Shown here in pieces: positions 1 to 8,207 of a DNA stretch of 64,000 nucleotides. The notes beneath the pieces are model-generated. The model saw nothing but the letters and a program-made list of their open reading frames with translations. It made no database searches and was not told the DNA's origin. The translations under genes and the position numbers were made by a program. This DNA comes from an uncultured Treponema sp. Its GTDB lineage: Bacteria > Spirochaetota > Spirochaetia > Treponematales > Treponemataceae. The DNA lies in NCBI GenBank assembly GCA_949300145.1, contig CASGDA010000002.1:248001-312000 (forward strand). The letters run 5' to 3'. Position 1 is the first letter of the stretch, and every line of letters begins with the position of its first letter.

Positions 1-5
1 TGAAA

Positions 6-647
6 ATGCTGAAGGTTTTCTCTAACCAACTGCGCCATATACACCATCAGATTGAATCCATTCTGAAAAGCGAAGAACAAACCAATCCTGACGACGGGAT
101 GTATTCCGTGGCCCTCGCCTTCTGTAACTCCCAGGATTTCGGGCCTGCGGCTGAAGTCGCGATGCGTTACCTGCAGCTCTTCCCGTCCGGGAAACATATA
201 TCGGAAATGAAGCAGCTGGTGCAAAAAGGCCTTGTACACCAGGACAAAAACAACGGTGTCTCCGAAAACGGCATTATGACGCAGCCTAAAAATGAAACGG
301 AAGCAAAACCGGAAGAAATATACAGTATGGCTGAAAAATTTGAAGAACAGGGAAAACTGGACGAGGCTTTACGACAATACCAGGCTGTTATCAGTAATGC
401 GGACGAAACATTAAAACGAAAAGCTTATCTGAAAGCTATCCGGTGCCTTTACAAAACCGAAAATTACAACAGGGGAATCCAGACGGGGACTAATTTCATA
501 AGTTCCTTCCCGTCTTCCCCGGAGATACCCTTTGTGCTTGTGGAAATGGGAAACTGCTATAAAAAATTAAACCAGATGAATAAAGCGGAAGCCTTTTATG
601 CGAAAGCGGCCGCAATGAATCCACAGGCTATCCCAGGAGGCAACTGA
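6..647 (+). CDS. TPR-repeat protein upstream of a Crp-like regulator
   Basis: A 213-residue protein with tetratricopeptide-like helices, clearest near residues 103-131 (PEEIYSMAEKFEEQGKLDEA) and 175-205 (VLVEMGNCYKKLNQMNKAEA). TPR folds are protein-protein scaffolds; no enzymatic motif is visible. There is no signal peptide, so it is probably cytoplasmic. The frame stays open to the window edge, so the ATG at 6 may be internal and the gene may begin upstream. Its stop overlaps the ATG of the next gene (TGATG), and AGGAGG at 635-640 lies inside its 3' end, so the two are translationally coupled and probably work together. Exact function unknown. Confidence 0.75.
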   Translation: MLKVFSNQLRHIHHQIESILKSEEQTNPDDGMYSVALAFCNSQDFGPAAEVAMRYLQLFPSGKHISEMKQLVQKGLVHQDKNNGVSENGIMTQPKNETEAKPEEIYSMAEKFEEQGKLDEALRQYQAVISNADETLKRKAYLKAIRCLYKTENYNRGIQTGTNFISSFPSSPEIPFVLVEMGNCYKKLNQMNKAEAFYAKAAAMNPQAIPGGN

Positions 648-1300
648 TGCCGGATGTATTTGCAGCCTTTTCACGTTTTGCCAAGAATTTTCCAAAAGGA
701 ACCGTTATTTTCTCCGAATTTGAACCGGGGGAATCCTTTTACCTGATACAATCCGGACGGGTTCAGCTGTTGAAGACCGTAAACGGGTTCCAAAAGAATC
801 TTGACATTCTCATGCCCTCCGAAATATTCGGGGAAATGGCCATCCTTGAGAATTCGCCCCGGTCCGCAACGGCTGTCGCTTATGATGATGTAAAGGCCCT
901 GGAATTCAACAGGGCGAATTTTGAAATACTCATGACGGGGAACCCGGCGATTGCAATAAAACTTTTGAAAACCTTTGTAAAGCGTATTTATGCGCAAAAA
1001 CGCAGGTTTATGATACTTACCATACCGGAAAAAACAGCCCGTGTAGGCGATGTATTCCTGATGCTTGATGAAACCCAGTCAAACATCGACCGTTCCACAG
1101 AAAGCAGAACCTTCACAACAACAATAGAAGAAGTGGCCCGGTGGGCGGGACTCCCTGTCGAAGAAACAGAGGACGGTCTTACAAAACTTGCAGACCTTGG
1201 GCGGATAGAGATTTACACCGACAGAATCGTAGTCAAGAACATAACTGATATGAACCGTTTTGTAAGCTCAAAGAGAGGCAAAGGCCTTGAAAAAAGGTGA
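647..1300 (+). CDS. Crp/Fnr-like cyclic-nucleotide-binding regulator
   Basis: 217 residues. The N-terminal half is a cyclic-nucleotide-binding beta-roll (about 10-120) with the phosphate-binding-cassette signature FGEMAILENSPRSATAVAYD, which keeps the Glu and the Arg-Ser-Ala of genuine cNMP binders. The C-terminal part (about 125-205) looks like a winged helix (TTIEEVARWAGLPVEETEDG), so DNA binding is plausible but weaker than in Crp. The start is well fixed: ATG overlaps the upstream stop and follows AGGAGG with good spacing. It resembles the single Crp-like protein of Treponema pallidum in size and in its TPR neighbour. Ligand and targets cannot be read from the sequence. Confidence 0.82.
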   Translation: MPDVFAAFSRFAKNFPKGTVIFSEFEPGESFYLIQSGRVQLLKTVNGFQKNLDILMPSEIFGEMAILENSPRSATAVAYDDVKALEFNRANFEILMTGNPAIAIKLLKTFVKRIYAQKRRFMILTIPEKTARVGDVFLMLDETQSNIDRSTESRTFTTTIEEVARWAGLPVEETEDGLTKLADLGRIEIYTDRIVVKNITDMNRFVSSKRGKGLEKR

Positions 1301-1348
1301 TTTCCGGTACAAATGGCCACAGACGGAAAATTCACCGCGCCGCAACCC

Positions 1349-1378
1349 TTGACTTGAAAGGCTTTTTTTTGTTAGGAT
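1349..1378 (+). promoter_or_regulatory. Promoter of tRNA-Thr
   Basis: TTGACT at 1349-1354, an 18-bp spacer and TAGGAT at 1373-1378. The expected start lies near 1385, nine bases before the tRNA. Read by eye. Confidence 0.55.
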
Positions 1379-1393
1379 TCCAGCGTTAATCTT

Positions 1394-1466
1394 GCCAACT
1401 TAGCTCACCCGGCAGAGCGGCGCTCTCGTAAGGCGCAGGTACTCGGTTCAAGTCCGAGAGTTGGCT
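1394..1466 (+). tRNA. tRNA-Thr (anticodon CGU)
   Basis: A full cloverleaf can be folded: acceptor GCCAACT/AGTTGGC (1394-1400 with 1459-1465), D-stem GCTC/GAGC, anticodon stem 1420-1424 with 1432-1436 around loop CTCGTAA (anticodon CGT at 1427-1429), and T-stem CTCGG/CCGAG with loop TTCAAGT. Discriminator is U at 1466 and CCA is not encoded. The stretch from here to the lacI-type gene (1467-1706) is AT-rich and holds no gene I can support. Confidence 0.95.
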
Positions 1467-1671
1467 GTCCCTTTTATAACTGACCTCCTCTTTCATTCCG
1501 GAATCTTTCCAACCGGTCTTTATTCTAATCCTTAAATTTTTACCGTTTTTCCCGGTATTTAAGTATTATTCGCCGTTTTACAGGATTTATTAATTTTCAT
1601 TTTCATTACATAAAAAAATGGTTAATTTAATCCTGAAATAAAGTTTTTTTTATCATTTTACAAATTAAAAG

Positions 1672-1699
1672 TTGTGTTTTTTGTTTTCTATTGTATAAT
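1672..1699 (+). promoter_or_regulatory. Promoter of the LacI-type gene, probably leaderless
   Basis: A perfect TATAAT lies at 1694-1699 with a weak TTGTGT at 1672-1677 (16-bp spacer). The predicted start falls on or next to the ATG at 1707, so the transcript would have no 5' leader. No Shine-Dalgarno precedes the ATG. Confidence 0.55.
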
Positions 1700-1706
1700 T
1701 ATATAT

Positions 1707-2741
1707 ATGGGAAAAGCAGTCAGACTTATTGATATTGCAAAAAAACTTGATGTTAGTACTGTAACTGTTTCAAATGCTCTCGCAAACCAGCGCGGTGTCA
1801 GTGAAGAGGTACGTAAAAAAATAATCGAAACCGCCAGGGAAATGGGATATAATCTGCCCAGAAGCAGAAAAAACAATAAAGACGAAAAAAACTGGCTTAT
1901 AGGCGTGGCGATTTCAGAAAAATACCTGGACGAATATGTCTCGTTTTATTGGAGTATCTACAAAGAAATATCAAAAATCACCACGGAAAAAGGCTGGCTG
2001 ACCTTTGTCGAAGTCCTTAAAAATGAGTCCGAGGAAAAACTTGAACCGCTTCTTTTCGTAAAAGAAAAAAAAGTGGACGGAATTATTATCCTCGGAGAGC
2101 TTTCAAAGGAATATCTGGATTTTTTGAAAAAAGATGTTTCAGTTCCCCTCGTTTTCATGGATTTTTACGAGCAAAACCAGGAAGCAGATTCCGTAATTTC
2201 GGACGGCTTTTATGGTATGTACTTCCTTACCACCTATCTCATAAAAAAAGGACATAAAGATATTGGATTTGTAGGTTCCGTCATGGCGGACAGCTCCGTG
2301 ACGGACAGGTACTACGGTTACTCAAAGGCACTCAGGGAAAACGGATTAAAGGAGAATCCGGAATGGATTATACCTGACAGGGAAGAAAACAAACCTCTTC
2401 AGGGAAGCAAAAGGAACCTTCACCTGCCGGAAACAAACCTGCCTACAGCTTTTGTGTGTTACTGTGATTTAGTAGCCAGTTATGCGGTCAAATACTTTGA
2501 AGACAGGGGTATAAGGGTTCCGGAGGATATTTCGATCGTAGGTTTTGATGATTACCTGTTCCCGGGGCTTTCGGATAAAGACATAACCACTTACAGGGTT
2601 GATAAGGAAAAGATGGCAAAAGCCGCCGTCAAACGGTTGGGAAAGAGGCTGGAAGAAAACAAAAGGAATTATTGTCCTACATTGGAAATAGTTTCAGGAT
2701 GTATCGTGGAAAAGGAGACTGTCAAAGATTTGACAGTCTGA
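1707..2741 (+). CDS. LacI/GalR-family transcriptional regulator
   Basis: 344 residues. An N-terminal helix-turn-helix (DIAKKLDVSTVTVSNAL, about residues 8-24) and hinge helix are followed by a periplasmic-binding-protein-like effector domain (about 60-335), with the usual landmarks DGIIILG, KGHKDIGFVG and PEDISIVGFDD. The family typically represses sugar-use genes and releases DNA on binding a sugar. I chose the ATG at 1707 because it gives the normal LacI N-terminus; an upstream in-frame ATG at 1674 would add a hydrophobic tail that lies in the promoter. No sugar genes are adjacent, so its target is unknown. A perfect 24-bp palindrome covers its last codons (2716-2739). Confidence 0.9.
   Translation: MGKAVRLIDIAKKLDVSTVTVSNALANQRGVSEEVRKKIIETAREMGYNLPRSRKNNKDEKNWLIGVAISEKYLDEYVSFYWSIYKEISKITTEKGWLTFVEVLKNESEEKLEPLLFVKEKKVDGIIILGELSKEYLDFLKKDVSVPLVFMDFYEQNQEADSVISDGFYGMYFLTTYLIKKGHKDIGFVGSVMADSSVTDRYYGYSKALRENGLKENPEWIIPDREENKPLQGSKRNLHLPETNLPTAFVCYCDLVASYAVKYFEDRGIRVPEDISIVGFDDYLFPGLSDKDITTYRVDKEKMAKAAVKRLGKRLEENKRNYCPTLEIVSGCIVEKETVKDLTV
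2716..2739. repeat. Perfect inverted repeat at the 3' end of the LacI-type gene
   Basis: Arms AGACTGTCAAA (2716-2726) and TTTGACAGTCT (2729-2739) are exact complements around a 2-base centre (GA). The repeat ends on the first base of the stop codon. No T-run follows on the plus strand, so it is not a standard intrinsic terminator. It could be an operator or a weak RNA hairpin. Confidence 0.8.
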
Positions 2742-2784
2742 AACAAACCGCGGGGCCTCCCGTTTCCGGAGAAAGTCTCATGAT

Positions 2785-3132
2785 TCACGGATCCTGTGTT
2801 TTTTCAGCGTAAGCATCGTAAATATCCATCATCCGCTTGAATGGGGAATTTTCTTTTTTCAATTGTTTGGAGCCGCGGGTGATTTTGCACAGACTCATGC
2901 CGAATTTTCTGGCTATTTCACGCTGGGTTGTTCCTTTCTGAATTTCACGGACAAGGGCCCATCTCAGGGAAAATTCCCTGATTTCGGAAGATGTAAAAAG
3001 ACAGTCGAAAAAATCCCTGATTAACGCGGCGTCATCAGTACGGGCAAACGCCATGCATAACTGGAAACAGGAATCAGAAATTATTTTTTCCATATCGATA
3101 TCGGCTCTGGCTCCATCGTTTTTTTCTTCCAT
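2785..3132 (-). CDS. trpR: TrpR-family repressor
   Basis: 115 residues from the chosen start, close to the 108 of E. coli TrpR. The helix-turn-helix region TTQREIARKFGMSLCKITRG aligns with the TrpR reading head. Arg57 (in LRWALVREI) and Arg86 (in KITRGS) sit where E. coli Arg54 and Arg84 contact tryptophan, so tryptophan or a close analogue is a plausible corepressor. The longer frame begins at 3195; I prefer the ATG at 3132 because the extra N-terminus has no counterpart in TrpR and AAGGAG lies upstream. The gene is divergent from the tatT TRAP operon, with both promoters in a gap of about 80 bp, so control of that operon and of itself is a natural guess. No trp biosynthesis gene is in the window. 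Confidence 0.78.
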   Translation of the reverse strand: MEEKNDGARADIDMEKIISDSCFQLCMAFARTDDAALIRDFFDCLFTSSEIREFSLRWALVREIQKGTTQREIARKFGMSLCKITRGSKQLKKENSPFKRMMDIYDAYAEKTQDP

Positions 3133-3173
3133 AGGCTTCAAAAACTCCTTCAGTCTAATTGTATAAAGTATAC

Positions 3174-3201
3174 TTGAAAAAAACAAAAAAAACACTATAC
3201 T
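3174..3201 (+). promoter_or_regulatory. Promoter of the tatT operon, probably leaderless
   Basis: TTGAAA at 3174-3179, 16-bp spacer, TATACT at 3196-3201. The ATG of tatT lies nine bases after the -10 and has no Shine-Dalgarno. A small palindrome GTATAaagTATAC overlaps the divergent trpR promoter region just upstream, a candidate regulator site. Confidence 0.65.
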
Positions 3202-3210
3202 GAATGCCTG

Positions 3211-4188
3211 ATGAATAAAATAAAAAAATGTGCCTGTGCATACCTCCTGTACGTATTTCTCGTTCCCATCATTTTGATTACAACGGCTTCCTGTTCCATA
3301 AGGAAAATGGCGGTTAATTCAGTGTCGGACATGCTGGCTCCGGGTATAGAAGCTGAGGAAGAAGAAGGCGGCGGAGCGATGTTTGCATTCACCTCCGAAA
3401 ATGACCCGGAACTGGTGTCGGACGCATTCCCCGTCATTCTGAAGGTATACGAAGTAATGATGTTTGAGAATCCGGAACACAGCGAATTGGCGGTGATGAC
3501 CGGGCAGCTCTATGTTATGTACGGGAACGCCTTCTTACAGGGTCCTGCGGAAATGTATCCGCCGAACATGATAAAAGAACAAAACCATCAGTATAAACGC
3601 GCCTCCAACTTTTTCAAGCGCGGACGCTCCTATTCCCTGAATGCCCTGGAAATGCGTCACGAAGGTTTCCATGAGGCTGTTTTTGAAACAGGAGGGGAAG
3701 CCCGCTCTTTGATGCTGGAAACTATGGAGATTGAAGATACCGGCGCTCTTTTTTGGGCGGCATCGGGCGCCCTTGCGGATTTTTCCTTGAATCCGCTTGA
3801 TGCGGAGGCTATCGATGCGGTTGAGGGTTCCGTCGCCATGATGGAAAAAGCCGCGGAGCTTTACCCCGAATATTTTAACGGCATAATCTGGGAAACCCTG
3901 TTCACTTTTTATTCCGCGGCTCCGGATTTTATGGGAGGGGGAATAGAAAAAGCGGAGGCGGCATATGAAAAAGCCGTTGAAATAAACGGCGGTTCGGCGT
4001 CACTTTATACCGCATACGCAAAAAACCTGTGCGTTCCTGCCCAGGACAGCGCGGGTTTTGAGGAAGCCTTGAATAAAGCCCTGGCAATAGATCCGGATGA
4101 GAATGAATCTTCCCGCCTTATGACTGTACTTGCGCAGGAACGGGCGGCATGGCTTTTGGAAAATAAAGGCATATTTTTTCTTGAATAA
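3211..4188 (+). CDS. tatT: TPR lipoprotein of a TPR-associated TRAP transporter (TatT)
   Basis: 325 residues. The N-terminus is a lipoprotein signal: KIKK, a hydrophobic run, then TTASCS, so the Cys would be lipidated and the protein anchored in the periplasm. The rest is TPR-like helical repeats (for example KAEAAYEKAVEINGGSASLY near residues 247-266). In Treponema pallidum the TP0956 protein (TatT) forms a trimer that docks onto the TRAP binding protein TatP; this gene has the same position before a DctP-type gene and a fused DctQM gene. Binding of a hydrophobic ligand was proposed for that family. The stop is nine bases before the next ATG in frame. Confidence 0.85.
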   Translation: MNKIKKCACAYLLYVFLVPIILITTASCSIRKMAVNSVSDMLAPGIEAEEEEGGGAMFAFTSENDPELVSDAFPVILKVYEVMMFENPEHSELAVMTGQLYVMYGNAFLQGPAEMYPPNMIKEQNHQYKRASNFFKRGRSYSLNALEMRHEGFHEAVFETGGEARSLMLETMEIEDTGALFWAASGALADFSLNPLDAEAIDAVEGSVAMMEKAAELYPEYFNGIIWETLFTFYSAAPDFMGGGIEKAEAAYEKAVEINGGSASLYTAYAKNLCVPAQDSAGFEEALNKALAIDPDENESSRLMTVLAQERAAWLLENKGIFFLE

Positions 4189-4206
4189 ATTAGGAGAATG
4201 TTATTT

Positions 4207-5253
4207 ATGAAAAAAAACGCAGCTTTCGGCAGAATATCAACGGTTTTTGCCCTGATATTTTTAATCTCCGGACTTTCCTGCTACGGGCAGGAGAAAATCC
4301 AGTTGAAAATAGCCAGTCTGGCTCCCTCGCGTTCACCCTGGGACATACAGCTTAAAGAACTGGCACAGGAATGGTATGAAATCACTGACGGAACGGTATC
4401 CGTCACTTTCTATGATGTGATGTCTTTGGGCGGGGAAAAAAGCGTATTGCAGAAGCTCAATCCTCCCCGCCCCGGGCAGAAACCACCTCTCGACGGGGCG
4501 GTTTTAAGCACGGTGGGACTAAACGAAATGGCGCCGGAAGCCCGTATTTATACGCTTTCGATTCCGTTTCTTATAAGAAGCCAGGAAGAGCTGGACAAGG
4601 TGCTGGACACATACGGAGAAGACCTGCTGGAAGAATTTGACGCGAATGGATTCAATGTCATCGCATGGACAAACGTAGGATGGCTTTCCTTTTACACAAA
4701 GGATCCGTATAAAGATTTGTCAACTTTAAGCGAAATAAAGCTGGCTTCAGCGGGAATAGACAGCCCTGTACTGGGGGAAACTTTCAGGGCGGCCGGTCTG
4801 ACCGTTGAAGATATCCAGACATCAAAAATCCTCCAGTCCCTGAAAAGTTCAAGCGGAGTCCGCGGATTTTTTGCGGTTCATATGTATGCTTATGTCACCG
4901 GTTTTTATAAATCCATCAATTATGCGCTGAACACAAAAATGTGTCCGGTTATGGCGGGATTTGTAATTTCAAACAGCAGCTGGAACAAAATCCCGGAAAA
5001 ATACAAGCCGGAAATGATAGCGGCGGTAGAACGTATAAAACAAAACCTGAATGATTCCCTTGACGAATCGGACGCCATGTACGTTTCAAGGATGGAAAAA
5101 GAAGGCGTAACCATGATAAACCCCACTCCGGAGGAGCTTGCGGTATGGGAGGGGGACTTCGCGGAGGCTGTTGAAGCCGTAAACAGAAAAGTCCCCGATG
5201 CATTTGACATGGATTTATTCAGAAAAATCAAAGACCTTCTGGAAAGGAACTGA
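4207..5253 (+). CDS. tatP: TRAP transporter solute-binding protein, DctP family (TatP)
   Basis: 348 residues. A signal sequence (MKKNAAFGR... ISGLSCYGQ) is followed by a DctP-type fold: KIASLAPSRSPWDIQLKELA near the mature N-terminus and SIPFLIRSQEELDKV in the middle. A Cys in GLSC could be lipidated under the loose spirochaete lipobox rule, but a plain signal peptide is also possible. It would bind the substrate in the periplasm and deliver it to TatQM. I chose ATG 4207 over 4198 because AGGAG at 4192-4196 is ten bases from the former and one from the latter. The DctP carboxylate-binding Arg cannot be placed with certainty, so I do not claim an organic acid as ligand. Confidence 0.85.
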   Translation: MKKNAAFGRISTVFALIFLISGLSCYGQEKIQLKIASLAPSRSPWDIQLKELAQEWYEITDGTVSVTFYDVMSLGGEKSVLQKLNPPRPGQKPPLDGAVLSTVGLNEMAPEARIYTLSIPFLIRSQEELDKVLDTYGEDLLEEFDANGFNVIAWTNVGWLSFYTKDPYKDLSTLSEIKLASAGIDSPVLGETFRAAGLTVEDIQTSKILQSLKSSSGVRGFFAVHMYAYVTGFYKSINYALNTKMCPVMAGFVISNSSWNKIPEKYKPEMIAAVERIKQNLNDSLDESDAMYVSRMEKEGVTMINPTPEELAVWEGDFAEAVEAVNRKVPDAFDMDLFRKIKDLLERN

Positions 5254-5266
5254 ATAGAGCATTTGT

Positions 5267-7117
5267 ATGGTAAAGCCGGAAATAAGTAATATTCTGAAAA
5301 AAATTTTCTATGTGATTACGCTTTTTTTTCTGGGAATTCTGGCGCTCATGCCCCTTTGTTTCAGGCTTTTTCCGGTTTTCAAATCAGTTCCCAACAAAGA
5401 TTCCGCGATTGTAAATCTTGTTTTTATATTTTCCTGCATGGCGGGGATTCTGGCGACCCAAAAAGGGAAACATCTGTCACTGGATGTAATAACGGCCTTT
5501 TTGCCGGAAAAAAAACTGCGGATTGTAAATTTTATCAAGTCAACGCTTGAAACCTCGATAATCACATCACTGTTTTTCAGTTCCTGGTCCGAGCTTTTCG
5601 CAGCCTTCCAGCAGGAAGAAACACTGTGGGGAATACCCATGCGCTGGATTTTTGCTTTCCTGCCGTTGATGTATGCGGGAATCATTGCAATAAATCTGAA
5701 ACGCAGGGAAAGCAGAACCGCGGCTGTAATCGGAATATGTACAGGACTGATAGCGGCCAGCGGACCTATAACCGGCGTGTTGTATTTCCTTTTCGGGGTG
5801 GAAAATGCAACCCCTCTTCTGAAAACGTTTGACGCGTGGATGTTTTTCACTTCAAAAGCTTTTATCCCTCTGGTTTTATTTTTTATCATTGCCGCTTTTT
5901 TCGGACTTCCGATTTACGCGGTTCTCGCGGGGATAGCCTATACCGCATTCAGCCAGGGAGGCGGATATGTGGAAATGATTCCCCTGGAAACCTACACAAT
6001 CTTAATCGACAAAAGTATGGCCGCCATACCCCTGTTTACTTTGGCCGGTTACTTTCTGGCGGAAGGAAGCGCGGGAAAACGTATTTTGGAAGTCATCCGT
6101 TCCATGTTCGGATGGATACGCGGAGGGGCGGTACTGGCGGCAACGATTGTCGCTGTTTTCTTCACAACATTTACAGGGGCATCAGGAGCGACAATTCTTG
6201 CCCTGGGAACCCTCCTCACAGTTATATTGAAGGGAAGCGGTTACAAAGAAAGGGATGCGGAATCACTTATAACAGCGACAAGCTCCATCGGTATGCTTTT
6301 TCCGCCCAGCCTCGCAATCATTATTTATGGAACGACAAATATTTTTTCGGTGGACATATACGATTTATTCAAAGGGGCTGTTTTACCCGGCGTATTGATG
6401 TGTATTTCAATGATAGCCGTCGGTATTTTCAAAGATAAAAACCAGAACAAAGAGGCCTTTTCACTGAAAAGTCTGGCAGACGCCGTAAAACAGGGCTGGG
6501 CGGAACTCCTCCTTCCGGCGGGAATCACCATAGGATATTTCACCGGGTTCTTTTCGCTCATTGAAACAGCGTGCTTCGCCGCGGTTTATTCATTCATTCT
6601 GGAAGTCTTTATACGCAAAGACTACAACCTGAAGGAGTCAGCGCTGACAGCGTTGAAAGGAATACCTGTGGCAGGAGGGGTTTTGATGATTGTGGGGGCC
6701 GCGAAGGGTCTGGCATACTTTTTAATTGACGCAGGGATACCGGCGATGTTAACGGATTTCGCCGCTTCCTTTGTCCATTCAAAATATCTGTTTTTGTTCC
6801 TGCTGAATATACTTCTGCTCATCGTAGGATGCCTCATGGATTTATATTCCGCGATTCTGGTGGTATCCCCGCTGATAATACCCATAGCGGACTCCTTCGG
6901 CATACATCCTGTCCACACGGGGGTTATTTTCCTCACAAACCTGGCCCTTGGCTTTTTGACGCCGCCTGTGGGTATGAATCTTTTTATAGCCAGCTACACA
7001 TTCGGCAAACCTGTCGTGAAAATAATTAAATCGATAATACCCTACCTGATGATACAGTTTGTGGTTTTGATGCTTGTAACCTATGTACCATGGTTCAGTC
7101 TGGTTTTTGTAGACTGA
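5267..7117 (+). CDS. tatQM: Fused TRAP transporter permease (TatQM)
   Basis: 616 residues, strongly hydrophobic. The N-terminal 170 residues form the small DctQ-type four-helix subunit (ATQKGKHLSLDVI is the typical DctQ loop) and the rest is the large DctM-type subunit with many transmembrane helices. Landmarks in DctM are IDKSMAAIPLFTLAGYFLAE, FFTTFTGASGATILALG and FLTPPVGMNLFIA. Together with TatP it would be an ion-driven importer of the inner membrane. The Q-M fusion matches TP0958 of T. pallidum. Only 13 bases separate it from tatP. Its 3' end overlaps the converging tatD gene by 23 bases. Confidence 0.9.
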   Translation: MVKPEISNILKKIFYVITLFFLGILALMPLCFRLFPVFKSVPNKDSAIVNLVFIFSCMAGILATQKGKHLSLDVITAFLPEKKLRIVNFIKSTLETSIITSLFFSSWSELFAAFQQEETLWGIPMRWIFAFLPLMYAGIIAINLKRRESRTAAVIGICTGLIAASGPITGVLYFLFGVENATPLLKTFDAWMFFTSKAFIPLVLFFIIAAFFGLPIYAVLAGIAYTAFSQGGGYVEMIPLETYTILIDKSMAAIPLFTLAGYFLAEGSAGKRILEVIRSMFGWIRGGAVLAATIVAVFFTTFTGASGATILALGTLLTVILKGSGYKERDAESLITATSSIGMLFPPSLAIIIYGTTNIFSVDIYDLFKGAVLPGVLMCISMIAVGIFKDKNQNKEAFSLKSLADAVKQGWAELLLPAGITIGYFTGFFSLIETACFAAVYSFILEVFIRKDYNLKESALTALKGIPVAGGVLMIVGAAKGLAYFLIDAGIPAMLTDFAASFVHSKYLFLFLLNILLLIVGCLMDLYSAILVVSPLIIPIADSFGIHPVHTGVIFLTNLALGFLTPPVGMNLFIASYTFGKPVVKIIKSIIPYLMIQFVVLMLVTYVPWFSLVFVD

Positions 7118-8018
7118 AAACCGAAACGGAATTCGTATAAACGATTTCCGCAAGCCTCTCGACAGGTATACCAAGGAAATCAGCCGCTACAGAATATGTA
7201 TACATGATTTTCAACGGGGTATTGACGCTTCCCCTCTCCGGAGCGGGCGCAAGATAAGGGGCGTCGGTTTCCAGAAGAAGCATATCGAGAGGAACATAAC
7301 GCAATAAATCCGCCATGCGTTCTTTGTCAGCGGCTTTTTTAGGAAAAGTTATATTTCCCGGAAAAGAAATAAAAAAACCCAAATCAAGAAAGCGCCGGGC
7401 TTCTTCCACGCCGTAAGAAAAGCAATGTATGACGCCACGGAAATACCCGCAGTCTTTGACAACGGAAACTGTCGGTTCAAAGGCATCCCTGGAATGTATT
7501 ATAACCGGAAGATTGTACCGGGAAGCCATCATAAGCTGAAGCCCGAAAAGCTCCTCCTCCCCTGCTGTATCCGTTGTTCCGGGACCGTCATCAGTCTGCC
7601 TCTGGGAAAGGGAACCGTCCGCCGCCAGCCGAATTCTCTCCGCGGCCTTTTCACCGTTCCAGAAACGGTCAAGCCCGCATTCACCGAGAGCTCCCGTCAC
7701 CGGAGCTGAATCCCCTGCCCTTTCACGGGCGAGAGAAATCATCCGGACTACGTCTGATTCAAGGGCGGCAAGACTTTCATGCCGTGAAGAGATGACGCCG
7801 GCATCGGGCCATAAACCGCAACTGAAATGGAGGAAATGCGGCAATGCCGTTGCGCCGGACGAAGAAAGCAAATCGAGGCGGCCGGATAAATCGCCGGGTT
7901 TGGTTCCTATATCCAGCACAAAACGGAAATTTTTCTCTTCCAGAGAGGACAAAAGGGAATGGATATCCTCACCCCTTTCTTTCATTCTTGAAAAATGACA
8001 GTGCGTATCAGAAAGCAT
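7095..8018 (-). CDS. tatD: TatD-family metal-dependent hydrolase (copy 1)
   Basis: 307 residues with the TatD metal-site series: DTHCHF at the N-terminus, GECGLDR, IIHSRDA, IHCFSYG and the C-terminal ETDAPYLAP. The family are TIM-barrel exonucleases or DNA-quality deoxyribonucleases using two divalent metals. Start 8018 is preferred over 8051 because it puts DTHCHF five residues in and is preceded by GGAG. An insertion around residues 130-160 (rich in Asp, Gly, Thr) is unusual for the family. The last 23 bases overlap the 3' end of tatQM. A shorter paralogue lies at 8756-9556. Confidence 0.88.
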   Translation of the reverse strand: MLSDTHCHFSRMKERGEDIHSLLSSLEEKNFRFVLDIGTKPGDLSGRLDLLSSSGATALPHFLHFSCGLWPDAGVISSRHESLAALESDVVRMISLARERAGDSAPVTGALGECGLDRFWNGEKAAERIRLAADGSLSQRQTDDGPGTTDTAGEEELFGLQLMMASRYNLPVIIHSRDAFEPTVSVVKDCGYFRGVIHCFSYGVEEARRFLDLGFFISFPGNITFPKKAADKERMADLLRYVPLDMLLLETDAPYLAPAPERGSVNTPLKIMYTYSVAADFLGIPVERLAEIVYTNSVSVFSLQKPD

Positions 8019-8061
8019 TTTTATTCTCCATACGGAATGCGCCCGGAACAATGAGCGTAAC

Positions 8062-8090
8062 TTGACCAGTACCGCAATTTAGGTTAATAT
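8062..8090 (+). promoter_or_regulatory. Promoter of tRNA-Leu
   Basis: TTGACC at 8062-8067, exactly 17 bp, TAATAT at 8085-8090. The expected start is near 8096, seven bases before the tRNA. Confidence 0.6.
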
Positions 8091-8102
8091 AACACCATTA
8101 CT

Positions 8103-8188
8103 GCCGGAGTGGTGGAATTGGTAGACACCAGGGACTTAAAATCCCTTGCTGAGTAATCGGCGTGACAGTTCAAGTCTGTTCTCCGGCA
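8103..8188 (+). tRNA. tRNA-Leu (anticodon UAA)
   Basis: A class II tRNA: acceptor GCCGGAG/CTCCGGC (8103-8109 with 8181-8187), anticodon stem AGGGA/TCCCT around CTTAAAA (anticodon TAA at 8137-8139), a long variable arm and T-stem GACAG/CTGTT with loop TTCAAGT. Discriminator A at 8188, CCA not encoded. A T-run (TTTTTT) follows at once. Confidence 0.96.
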
Positions 8189-8207
8189 TTTTTTATTCAC
8201 AGGACTT

